A DNA stretch of 24,722 nucleotides from Cudoniella acicularis (taxonomy: Eukaryota > Ascomycota > Leotiomycetes > Helotiales > Helotiaceae), in NCBI GenBank assembly GCA_013054445.1, contig JAAMPI010000835.1, forward strand, positions 1 to 24,722, written 5' to 3'. Below are positions 1 to 9,136 of the stretch, piece by piece. Within the stretch, counting starts at the first letter, position 1; each line of letters opens with the position of its first letter. The notes beneath the pieces are model-generated. The model was given only the letters and a program-made list of their open reading frames with translations, had not been told where the DNA came from and ran no database searches. Made by a program: the position numbers and the translations under genes.

Positions 1-2800
1 AGTAATAAAGTCTTATAATATTAATTCTTAAGGTTTAGTAGATATCTTTTTAGTCTATATTCGTCTATAAGGCAAGTGTTTTAATCGACTTGTTTCGTAA
101 GTACTTATAGTATTCTATAACGATCTACTCGACTTCCTTTTTTATTTTAGGGAACTAGTAGTTTCTTAAGAGTCGGAAGTAAGTCTTCCTAACGCCTTAG
201 TGCCTATAGGCTAATAATACGTATTATTTCGTAATAAACCCTTTTTAGACAGCTTCTAGTAAAAAGATTTTATTATTCTCGTTATATAAGAATAGGTAGA
301 TTCTAGCGTCCTTTCGATAGATCTTAAGTTTATCGATCTAGTCTAGCGTAAGTCGTGATCCGGCTTCTTAGATCTTGACTACCTATAAGTCGTCCGTTCG
401 TTTAGCGACTACGGCTTCTTTAATAGCTAGTATAAGGAGGTCGTCTTCCTATTTTAGTAACGCTAATTCTTAGTAGACCTTATTACCTTTATACCCTAGC
501 TTCCTACTTAGGGTATCCGCCCGTAGGTTATCCTTTCTAGGTATATGTTTAATTACGATATCGAAATACGATAGTTTCTTAGCCTATCTCGCGAGTCGAC
601 GGTTTTCTAAGACCTTTATAGTAATAAAGGTTTAAAGATTAGTATAGTCGCTAAGAATAGTAGTTAGAAACAAGGCTCTCTAAAGGTAGACCTTCTAATA
701 GTCAAGGGCTTTAATAATCATAAATAATTCTTTTTTATAGATATTATAGTTTTGTTTTATAAAGGAAAGTTTCTATAAAAAGTAGGTAATAGGATAAATC
801 CTTCTATTATCTACTTTTTATAAATAAACGGCGCTAACGTATATATCAGACACGTTATATTTAACTGTATTTTTATAGTCTATTAGATATAACTTAAAGA
901 TTAGTTTTTTCTTAAATCGTCTTTTAAGGTCTATAAAGGCCTATAGACACTTTAGGTCTTCTTTAAAGTTCTATACGACTCTTTTACGGATAAGGTTTGT
1001 TAGTAGCTTAACGAGCTTACTATAATTCTTAATAAACATTCGATAGAAGTTAGTAAATCCTAAGAACGACTAAACATTCTTTATATTTTTAAAAGGATCC
1101 TAGTTTCTAACCGCTTCGCTTTTTTCTAGGTCGATACTTAGTTCCTTTAGACGAATTATATATCCGAGAAATAGGACTTGTTTAACTCTAAATTAGTATT
1201 TCGATAGCTTTAGTCGTAAGTCGACCTTATTTAAGGCCTTTAAGGCTTTAAAAACATGTCTTTTATAGTCTTCTTCTTGCTTTAAATAAACGAGGATATT
1301 ATTAAGATAATAAATAACAAAGTATCTAAGATATTTAACTAGGATCGTGTTATTCTATCACTAGTAGGTCGCTAGTATATTAGTTAGCCCGAATAGTATT
1401 ATTATATATTCTTAAAGTCTAAAGGGTAATAAGAACGTAATAAGAAACTCTTATCCCTTTTTAATCCTGATTAAATTAAATAAGTTCTACTAATCAAGCT
1501 TTATAAATATAATAGCTCTTATAAGCTTATTATAGAGGTATTATATTAATAGTATCAGGTAGACGTCTTATATTATAATATTATTTAAATCGTGATAGTC
1601 TATATAGGGTCTCTTTAAAGGATCTCCTTTCTTATATACTAGTACTATATTCGATATATATAGCGATTTTAACTTCTAGACCTAGCCTTTCTTAGCGGCT
1701 ATAGTCACGTACTCTTTAAACGTCTTTAAGGTTCGTAGGTTAAAGTTCTAAAGTTTCTATAAAGGTAATAGCTTACTCTCTTTTAGGTTGATTTTATAGT
1801 CTTAAGGCTAGTGTTCTAGTAAAGCCCTAAAGTCTTATAGGTCGTCGAATAGCCTAATATAATACTTATACTATATCGGAATTCTTATTAGTAAAAGACT
1901 ATCTACGTTAACTAGTCTAGGCGCTTTTCTAGAGGTTATGCTTATCTCGTAATAGCTTAAGAGTTAATTATTACTATATCTATAGCGTTTAAAGATAATT
2001 AATCCTTTTACCTAGTCGATATTTAGGTTATATTATCAAATCTAGAGAATCCCTAAGATTATTATATATCGACTCGTTAGTATTAAGTCGAAGGATAGCT
2101 ATTTAATATACTCGCCCGGTATTTATAACACGTCTTTAATAGTTTATCTTTAGACCTACCCGTCTATTCTAGTATTCTTATCTCCTAATAACCTTAATTA
2201 GTAAAAGGTAGTTTTGTTTTTAGTCTATAAACTATGTTTATAGACTAGTTCTAGGTTAATAAAGTTATCTTCGGCTCTAGAATCGATTAGAGCCTTTACT
2301 CGTTTCTTTTTATACTAGAGCTAGACACTTAGCTATATATTGCTATTACTAGCTATAATAGCTAATTCTCTATCTAAGCCGGGCTTATTAAGAGATCTCG
2401 TAAGAGAAGTTACCTACTCTTAGCTTAGGCGAACCTCTTCTTCGTTATTAGTTTTATAGTGGCTTTTATATACGATATGTCTATAAAGGTAGTTTTCCTA
2501 GGTTTACGAGATTCTGTAAGACCTTATAGTCTATCTAAAGAAACGATAAGAGGTATTTAATTAGAATTCTTTTTCCTAGAACCGGTAGTCGAACCGTAGG
2601 CTTTCTTTTTCGAGTCTAAGATAGAGTTCTTGTCTCTATATCTTATATATTAGTCCTTAGTATTAGACTTTCTAGATCTGTTCTAGTTATAAGATTAATA
2701 CTAAGCGTAGTAAATACCCTAATAAAAGAAGAGTAATAAAAGTAATATATTCGTCGCTTAGGCTATTCTAATATACGACCGACTAAAAAGATATCTAATA
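1..2800 (-). pseudogene. pol pseudogene (protease, RT, RNase H, start of integrase), 3' end outside window
   Basis: Domains read in order on the minus strand. The retropepsin active site DSGA is present as DSRA (about 2274-2285). The N-terminal RT region, of the LPxHxPxD type, is near 1770-1830. The RT polymerase box YxDDILVYS appears as YLNNILVYL, with both Asp codons turned to AAT (1298-1303), which destroys metal binding. The RNase H tail ending in a DNLRADTLSR-like segment is at 484-535, with a Trp codon turned to TAG just upstream. The integrase H2C2 domain begins near 240; its paired Cys codons read TAT/TAC near 101-112 and its GHxG motif is followed by a stop. Protease-RT-RNase H-integrase order assigns it to Ty3/Gypsy rather than Copia. 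The frame is broken many times and no product is expected. Confidence 0.85.
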
Positions 2801-2922
2801 TAAATCTTAATAATATAGAAGGACAAATACAACCTAAAAGGGAGGGAGTTCAAATAGACGTTAATTTGACTTAAGAAGAAGAAGCTACGCTGCCTAAGAA
2901 CACGTCTTTTATTCTCCTTCGC

Positions 2923-2954
2923 GTAGGTCACGTGTCTGTGACCACCTGACCTAC
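2923..2954. repeat. nested inverted repeat in a GC-richer island inside the retrotransposon
   Basis: GTAGGTCA (2923-2930) and TGACCTAC (2947-2954) are perfect 8-bp inverted repeats. Inside them GGTCAC (2926-2931) and GTGACC (2938-2943) form an alternative 6-bp stem. The surrounding stretch, about 2880-2980, is rich in CA/TG dinucleotides and so unlike the TpA-rich flanks. It lies near the gag-pol junction of the element. Confidence 0.6.
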
Positions 2955-3109
2955 CACCAGCACCAGTGCCAGTATCCCTACTATAATAATTAATCTAGAA
3001 TAATTATCTTATTATTAGCTTATTTCTTAATTAATATGTTTTTATAAAATATCTCTTTATATAGAGAATATCTTTATTGTTTTCCGGATCTAGGTCTATA
3101 AACATCTAG

Positions 3110-4511
3110 CGGCGATAGTGTCCTTTAAGCCTAATAAAGATCTATTGTTCTTCGAGCGCTAATAAAGGATCTTATAGCTCGCTATCGTTTTCTCTAGGTT
3201 TATTCGCGGCCTTTAAAGAGGAATCCGAAGATCCGTCGCTTAATCTATTATATCGAAGGTTTAATTCCTTAATAAAGGCGTCCGCGAAGGATAGTACTTC
3301 GTTGTTAGCGTCCTCTGTCCGGTTAAGGATTACTTAGATTCGTTTAAGAGAGCGTTCTTAAGGAAGGTCTATAACTAATCGTTCTATAAGTCTTACTTCG
3401 CGTCTCTAGCCACGTCTCCTACCACGGCCCCGTCCCCTACCTCTAAAGGTTCTTCTTCCTCTTCTAATAGGTTTGTTAGGGTAGGAATTAATACGATAGC
3501 CTAGTTTCTTATAAAAAAAACATATATTCCCGTCTATTAGTCTTTTACGTTCGTTAGCGGACATTTACGGTCGTTCTATAGCGTTTAGTTCTCGTAGGTT
3601 ACGAGCCGAACTTCTAGGGGTTATCTGTCCTTATCTAAGTCGACTAGTGTTCTTTTCCCTTTCTCTTTCTTATAGACGGTTATTAATTCTATAACGGCGG
3701 TCTTAATTATATTAGGTAAATTAGTTAGTATTAGTCTTCTAACGATCTCGTCCTTAACCTTATCCTTTAATCCCTTATAAAAGCGGGTTATAATAGTAGT
3801 GCCTACCTAGGTAGTCTTGTTAGCGATCCCCTAGAAGGTAGTTATATACTATATTACTAACCCTTTCTATTTAAGGCGAATGATTTCCTACTAGGCTTCC
3901 TAAACCTTATTAAGGTTTCTAAAAACGCGAGTAATCTCGGTCTTAAATCCTTTAAGTCCCTAGAAGATTATAATAGTAGTCGGTATTATAAGTTTAGCGT
4001 ACTATTAGTTCTTATAAAAGTCGATTAAGAATAGTTTAATCTATTTTATAGCGATATCTTTTAAATAGGTTATAAGTTATAAAGATCTCTTAATATCGTC
4101 CTTAAACTTGTCACGCTTAAAGTCAAGGTAGATCTAGGCTTATAATAAGAATATAATAAGCTTATCATAGGCTTTTATAAATCTTTTTAGGACTAGGATT
4201 TTTAAGGCCTCGTTTAACTCGAGCGTAAACTCCTAGTTAATACTAGTTATGATTTCGGGCTTTTTTCCCTTGTCGTAGAGACCCTACTTAATTTCTCGCT
4301 AGACGGTCCTACTAATATCTCGTAGGAATCGGACTTTTGTTTCTTCTTCTATCTTGTTAGTTACGTCCGGGTTATTATTGTCTAATAAGTCTTCCTTAAG
4401 AGGAGGGGTGACTACGTCCTCGATAACTACGTCAGGTCCTAGAGTTCCAGGATTTAGCTAGGGTCGGGCTAAGCCTCTTAGGGCTCATGAGCTACTAGAG
4501 ATGTTAGACAT
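3110..4511 (-). pseudogene. gag pseudogene of the Gypsy element
   Basis: The reading frame starts at ATG 4509-4511, 45 bp inside the LTR, and can be followed through several in-frame stops. Around 3491-3532 a CX2CX4HX4C zinc knuckle is recognisable by spacing: the first Cys (TGT at 3530-3532) is intact, but the second Cys, the His and the last Cys all read as Tyr (TAT 3521-3523, TAT 3506-3508, TAC 3491-3493). Each is one transition from the expected codon. A strongly Arg/Gly-rich segment follows the knuckle (about 3410-3475), fitting a nucleic-acid-binding C-terminus. From start to knuckle is about 326 codons, a normal gag length. The C-terminal limit is approximate. The product cannot be made. 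Confidence 0.8.
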
Positions 4512-4556
4512 GGCGTTGATTGCTTTATATGCTTTAAGGCAAAGAGGTGCTTAAAG

Positions 4557-4829
4557 TATAACGTTCTATTATCACGTGAGATCTCGATATCACGTGAACA
4601 GGGTTTACTTAGCCTTAGAAGCGTCAAGTAGGTTCCGGTAGAGCGTTATCCTAATCAAGTGATGATATTAGAGTATGAGTTAAGCACACGCTCTAACATA
4701 GGAAAACTATATGGCTATATAGGTCGTGGTGGTAGTAGTTCAGCAGTTCAACAGTTCAGGCCTCAAGCGCTGAACCGCTAAACCGCTGAACTGGTCAGGT
4801 GACGTATCACATGATCCTGGGTCGTGACA
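4557..4829 (-). repeat. 5' LTR of the Gypsy element
   Basis: On the minus strand it begins TGTCACGACCC at 4829 and ends CGTTATA at 4557, 45 bp before the gag ATG. It aligns end to end with the solo LTR at 5164-5427, whose terminus is CGTTACA, so this copy's terminal CA appears to have become TA, as RIP would do. Shared blocks include ATCATGTGAT near the start, the TATA-rich palindrome-like CTATATGGCTATATAG (4707-4722), TTGACGCTTC, and GAGATCTCACGTGATAA near the end. Two CACGTG cores lie at 4573-4578 and 4591-4596. I saw no clear tRNA-type primer-binding site beside it. Confidence 0.85.
4738..4792. repeat. inverted array of about 8-9-bp units inside the element's 5' LTR
   Basis: GTTCA-containing units (GTTCAGCA, GTTCAACA, GTTCAGG) are followed by their inverted counterparts (GCTGAACC, GCTAAACC, GCTGAACTGG). 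Its place in the LTR matches the array in the solo LTR, but the unit sequence has drifted while both sides remain complementary in type. Confidence 0.6.
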
Positions 4830-5163
4830 ATCTAGACCTGTATATATAGTGGAATAGCAGAATTGATTCCGATCAATTCTAGTGCCTTTTTGGCCCGCTG
4901 GCGCACTGGTAAAAGCTATTCTGACCGCTGCTGTCACATAGTAGCCCTTTACGCTACACTAACGAGCCTAGTATTAGAAGTCTGTAGTTTATAGGTTATT
5001 TTAGCGAGGTGGATATAATAACTAGTAAATTAAAATTAAAAAAAATTATAAAGTTTTAAAAGTTAATAAATAAAAAGAATCATTTTGACGAAGAGATTTC
5101 TGTTTTCCAAGCCGGATCTAAACTCTGAACTCTTTTTTCACTTATTTGCCCATCTCGCTTTCC
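4830..5163. other. spacer between the two head-to-head LTRs
   Basis: No credible coding region. It holds a perfect 9-bp inverted repeat with a 4-base loop (AGAATTGAT at 4859-4867, ATCAATTCT at 4872-4880) and an A/T-rich tract at about 5010-5085. The last bases before the solo LTR carry the left target-site duplication. It may be the edge of a third, decayed repeat. Confidence 0.5.
5159..5163. repeat. target-site duplication TTTCC, left copy
   Basis: TTTCC directly before the TG of the solo LTR. An identical TTTCC follows its terminal CA at 5428-5432. Five-base duplications are standard for Ty3/Gypsy integration, and this one fixes the LTR borders to the base. Confidence 0.88.
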
Positions 5164-5427
5164 TGTCACGACCCCAGATCATGTGATGAGTCATGTGACC
5201 CCAGTTCACTAGTTCGCTAGTTCGCTGCCCGAGGGAGTGAACTGGTGAACACGTGAACAGCCACAAACCACCTATATAGCTATATAGTTTTCCTATGTTG
5301 GAGCTTCGTGCTCAACTAATACTCTTAGCAATAAGATAACATTCTACCAGGATCTGCTTGACGCTTCCAAGACTAAGTAGACCCCTTCACGTAACATAGA
5401 GATCTCACGTGATAACAGAACGTTACA
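5164..5427 (+). repeat. solo LTR of the same Gypsy family, opposite orientation
   Basis: A 264-bp element starting TGTCACG and ending CGTTACA, near-inverted termini typical of an LTR (TG...CA). No gag or pol sequence lies on either side in its orientation, so it is a solo LTR, the usual product of recombination between the two LTRs of a full element. It matches the minus-strand LTR at 4557-4829 along its length but differs at many positions, so the two are not one insertion. It keeps its terminal CA and shows less obvious RIP. The CTATATAGCTATATAG palindrome (5272-5287) is the likely promoter TATA region. CACGTG occurs at 5250-5255 and 5406-5411. Confidence 0.9.
5202..5260. repeat. inverted array of about 8-9-bp units inside the solo LTR
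   Basis: Three AGTTCRCT-like units on the left (from 5203) face three GTGAAC-type units on the right (to about 5260), separated by a short GC-rich centre (GCCCGAGGGA). The whole could fold as a hairpin or act as a cluster of inverted protein-binding sites. An equivalent array lies at the same place in the other LTR (4738-4792). Confidence 0.6.
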
Positions 5428-5432
5428 TTTCC
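5428..5432. repeat. target-site duplication TTTCC, right copy
   Basis: TTTCC directly after the terminal CA of the solo LTR, matching 5159-5163 exactly. The perfect match argues that the LTR has not been rearranged since integration. Confidence 0.88.
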
Positions 5433-6220
5433 CTCGAAATTCGTCTTGCCGTTATTCCAGCTCCAGTTTCAAATTAGCAGCACTATACACTGCGGCACCG
5501 TTATTTATTTTATTCACTAAGCCTTTTAAGTTGCAGATGCCAGAAAATGCGCAAAATAAAGCAGGTTTGGTATCCACCAGCCAAAAGGGTTTCCGTGCTT
5601 CTTCCTTGCTCTCGCTCACCAACCGCTCCGCAACCGAGACCCCGCAAAAAAATATTTCTTTACCGCCAGTTTTCCACTCACAGGCAGTCTTCATCGTGCT
5701 TCATACTCTATGAAACGCGTTTGATAGAAAAGCAAGCGGATACCCAAAGTGGACGAAATCAGATCAACATGGCTTTCCATTGGGTTACTTGTCCGAGACA
5801 ACCTGTCGAGTTGGTCTCGAAACCCAATGAAGCGAACATGGTGTTACCAGGATCGCCGCAAAAATAGTGGTACAAATTGTAAAATACATTTTAAATTACT
5901 AGATTTGCTATATTAGCACATGTCTATCTATGCTATGTCAAGGTTGCGTCTCTTACCAGAGATGAGTGTTCATCTTCCCGGTGCTGCAACGTCTTGATTT
6001 TCCGGTGTATGTTATCCCCAAACTCCAAAGCCAACCAATGGCAGAAATGTTTCCCAACAATCTGATATAGCACCAGATCACTCCATATATATGACATGTA
6101 TTTTCCCCAGCTTCCAAGCTTGTACCAAAAACGCCCCGCTCAAATTCGTTCAAAAAGCCAACCAATCTTTTCTGTTTGTTCTGGGTGAATGAACTACCTG
6201 CACCGTGACAAATATCCAAT
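5433..6220. other. intergenic, no supported gene
   Basis: Short overlapping ORFs occur on both strands (for example 5547-5867 plus and 5953-6219 minus) but show no recognisable domain. Base composition returns to normal right after the solo LTR, so this is the right border of the repeat block. The part next to 6220 is probably the 3' untranslated region of the GT61 gene. Confidence 0.6.
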
Positions 6221-7714
6221 TCAGTTGATATCGTAACTTCGTGAGCCAGTATTAAACAATGATTTAACAGCCACCTCCATTAAATTGATAAATCGATCTT
6301 TCTCAAGAAAGACATCTTCCGCATGCCAATCATTTCGCTTGCTATGCGGTTCGGGAACTTTCGAGCCATGCGTGCTGAGATAGGTATTACCCGCAAGTCC
6401 GGCTAGATTCCGGAAGCCTTTGTGGTTCAGGCCCTCGGGTAGAATTTCAACCATCACCGAGCTTTCGCGAAGAAACATTCCGTGAGTAAGGCCTGCTCCG
6501 TGAACTCCGACTAGAACGTCTGTTTCGCGAATGATTTTCAGTTGTTCCACGAATGGTAGTTTTGCAAAATCAATGGTTTGGATCTTCAAATGGGGAATTT
6601 TCACTTTGAGCTCTTCGAGGTACTTTGGCGAGTCGACCAGCCGCCGCGACTTTTGTCTGTCGACGAATGTGACCACGACGTCTCCCTCGCGTGGTGCCCA
6701 CGCATCAATCTTGTAGAAATCCAGGATTCGATGCGTAAAGGTGTGTAAGAGCTCAGATTGTTGGCACGAATGAACATTCCAGTCACCTTGCCACGTTGGA
6801 TTACTGGCACCTGCCAGCGGAATTATGATATTCTCCACATTTGTGCTTTCCGGAATATTCTTCATTCTGACAACTGGTCTCTTTGCAAAAAGCGTCCATA
6901 AATCGAAATATGGACCGTCGTCTTGCTCGTCGAGAATCACGATCTGTGTGTTTTCTGCATCCCCGAGGGTGAAAAATGGCGCTTTTTCGTTTGGGTCTTG
7001 GGTTGTTCGGAGGACGTCCAACGACATGGTCATAGACCAGATTTCCATCAGGCAATGCCATAGGTTGTAGGCACCCTCGCGTTTCAATAAAATGGTATAA
7101 TTCGCTGTCGAATTTCGTGCCTCAATATTGGCATCCATCTTCACACTCCTGTCAAAAATAACCCGTGGCCCCGTCTCGTACCAGTATGATCCAAGTGCTG
7201 TTAATTCCGGAGTTCCCTTCGCAGTTTCGTTGCTCGTCAACGCTCGCGGCTCGCAACCCAAGGCGAACTTCTTATCCGCAGCATCAAAGACAGCGGATCT
7301 TCCAAAACAGAACATATCGAGCCGATGATCATCTATCCTATTGTTGAAACAGGTAAAGTTGGTTGCGGAGGAAGGCGTGCAGTAACTGGTCGTGGAATTT
7401 TGGAGCTTCTCCAGATACGTGCGCCCAAAACGCTCTGCACAGTAAGGAGCTTCATACGGCCTGATATTGTACTCTGGAAGTTCCTCCAAGCTCACCGAAT
7501 TGGCGTGTTTCTCAGGGTCGGCGGCGGTCGTCGTCTTAAACTGGGGGAAATATTCGCTGATTCGCGAGGGTGGTGTGTAGCGGTAGAGGGAGAAGATGGC
7601 GAGAGCGAAGAATACTGAAATGGCGAGCAGTATTGTGCGACGCCGCTGAAAAAGCGTCGCAGGACGAATGTTTGCTAACATTTTTGTTGGTGAAAAGGCC
7701 GACATCGTGGTCAT
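6221..7714 (-). CDS. Glycosyltransferase family 61 (DUF563) type II membrane protein
   Basis: A single uninterrupted exon of 497 codons. The open frame extends three codons upstream to a GTG, so ATG 7714 is the first true start; ATG 7705 has a better -3 A and is also possible. A short basic N-terminus and one membrane segment (about residues 28-44) suggest a type II Golgi protein with a lumenal catalytic domain. The DUF563/GT61 signature is clear: an REGAYNLWH block (about 213-221), an FVDRQKSRRL segment (about 351-359) and the hallmark VGVHGAGLTHGMF (about 403-415), followed by VEILPEG. Several N-x-S/T sites fit secretory passage. Family members transfer xylose or GlcNAc to glycoproteins or polysaccharides; acceptor and donor here cannot be told from sequence. 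The product probably decorates cell-wall or secreted glycans. It is convergent with nothing and appears monocistronic. Confidence 0.9.
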   Translation of the reverse strand: MTTMSAFSPTKMLANIRPATLFQRRRTILLAISVFFALAIFSLYRYTPPSRISEYFPQFKTTTAADPEKHANSVSLEELPEYNIRPYEAPYCAERFGRTYLEKLQNSTTSYCTPSSATNFTCFNNRIDDHRLDMFCFGRSAVFDAADKKFALGCEPRALTSNETAKGTPELTALGSYWYETGPRVIFDRSVKMDANIEARNSTANYTILLKREGAYNLWHCLMEIWSMTMSLDVLRTTQDPNEKAPFFTLGDAENTQIVILDEQDDGPYFDLWTLFAKRPVVRMKNIPESTNVENIIIPLAGASNPTWQGDWNVHSCQQSELLHTFTHRILDFYKIDAWAPREGDVVVTFVDRQKSRRLVDSPKYLEELKVKIPHLKIQTIDFAKLPFVEQLKIIRETDVLVGVHGAGLTHGMFLRESSVMVEILPEGLNHKGFRNLAGLAGNTYLSTHGSKVPEPHSKRNDWHAEDVFLEKDRFINLMEVAVKSLFNTGSRSYDIN

Positions 7715-9136
7715 GAATGCCACAAGACAGGAATGAAAGAACCAAAATGACGGTCGCGCCGCAAGTTAGCGCTGACTAAATGTTGCTACAGGGGATGGTG
7801 AACCCCTGACGGCCCCCCTGGCGGCTCTCGCTTATTCTAGCGTATGCCAGTGGGTGCAGCACGCCACGTTCGTTTAGGTCGTCCTATCATATGGATGGTT
7901 TCGTGAGGACGGCTGGGAAAGCCTGGATGATTTACAGGTAATTCCCAAATCTGTCCAAGTAATGCAGCGAAATTACTGGCTAACATCCTGTTGTTTGAGA
8001 ATCACCGAATCAGCCTATCATTGTGTACACCATACAAAACAAACATACCAACAGGTTCCGGCCTGTACCTCAGGAAATGTTAAATCTTTAAAAGTTTCTA
8101 ATCTATTTCGGCCGCTGAAGCAAGCCGCGCCCCTTGCGCAGTACCCGCCAATTGACTTTTAGAATGTGGGGGCGGGCCGGGCGCAGCCGCATGCAAGAAC
8201 GCCTGAAAAATCAAGATAATCTCTGGAAAAGGGGGTTTCTGGAACACGAAGTACGGTATGTTTGGTAGGGTTAATGCATGCTGACTACCGTGTAACGGTT
8301 TGACGTCAAGATTCTTAACACGAAAGGAGGAAATGTGTCGCGGGCTATATTTCTCTCGAACAGTGTCCTCGAGGTTAGGGAAGACTCTGCATCTTCAGTT
8401 CCGCGCCTCTTCCGTACAATAAGGTTAATTCGGCTTCTAGAACCTCGTGTATTCCAGGATATTCGAGTAGAATAGGCCCATGGGGTCAGTAAACGGACCA
8501 CTCTAAAATAGACGGTAATTTCCCCCAAGGCCCTGAAACAAACCCCCGCACACATAACCCCTCTTGATTCGGGAACAGTCTCTCAATTTCAGAGCCGCGC
8601 CACATGGGTGCCGATGGGATCCTTTCGCACACACCGACGGCTTGATTCTTCCTCCAGTTTTCTGGATTCTCTGCCCTCGCTGTCGCGTTCGTTCTACGTT
8701 CTTTTGCTGCAAGGATTCCATTTGCTAATGCTGCAAGCAGTGATCTTGGCGAGTCTGATGATTACAGTTCGTAAAAAAATCACGAATGAAGTGACCAAGG
8801 CAGGCGATTTTACGTGTAACCTTACGAAGCTCTCGTTGAGAGTGGTCGACTAGGTATGGAAATAAGACTCACATATAGTGTAGGATCAACGACCAGCATC
8901 TGGAAAAGCGAATCCTACTTTTCATTGGTGCAGTCAGCCTGCAGGGCAGAAGGAGGGGGCAGTAATGATGACCACCAGCAAGCGCTAAGCAGTCCGCAGT
9001 TCTGTCTCTCAAAGCCTCCCTGCTAATGGTTTGGTTTGGCAATTCTGAAGATTACACACTCTTTTGTTGTCGTTGCGAGTTCATACTCTAATTAGTTTTG
9101 TTTGGTTCGATTGTGCATATAATTCCTGCTAATCGA
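7715..9136. other. 1.4-kb divergent intergenic region, no supported gene
   Basis: Lies between the starts of the GT61 gene (minus) and the peptidase-like gene (plus), so it should contain both promoters. Small ORFs such as 8271-8555 minus and 8608-8853 plus overlap each other and show no domain or intron pattern. A GC-rich patch (GTGGGGGCGGGCCGGGCG, 8165-8182) could be a zinc-finger-type regulatory site, but this is only a resemblance. Confidence 0.55.

Larger units (their letters stand above)
1..4829 (-). mobile_element. Ty3/Gypsy-type LTR retrotransposon, RIP-degenerated, truncated by window start
   Basis: On the minus strand the order is 5' LTR (4557-4829), gag start (ATG 4509-4511), CCHC-like zinc knuckle (3491-3532), protease DSGA-like site (about 2274-2285), reverse transcriptase (about 1830-1150), RNase H C-terminus (about 484-600) and integrase H2C2 zinc domain (about 101-202). 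RT, then RNase H, then integrase is the Ty3/Gypsy order. No ORF of 60 codons survives in the coding part. Stops stand where Gln or Trp codons are expected (CAA/CAG to TAA/TAG, TGG to TAG), and Cys and His positions read Tyr. All these are C-to-T or G-to-A changes favouring TpA, the signature of RIP. The rest of integrase and the 3' LTR lie outside the window. Confidence 0.9.

Noticed and set aside
7715..7723. Three extra N-terminal residues on the GT61 protein
   Set aside because: The codon at 7723 is GTG; the first ATG is at 7714.
8271..8853. Opposed short ORFs between the GT61 and peptidase-like genes
   Set aside because: They overlap on both strands, are under 100 codons and show no domain, so they are probably chance frames in a promoter region.
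9098..9136. Upstream extension of the peptidase-like gene to 9098
   Set aside because: That frame opens with TTG, not ATG. The first Met is at 9137 and is followed by a good signal peptide.
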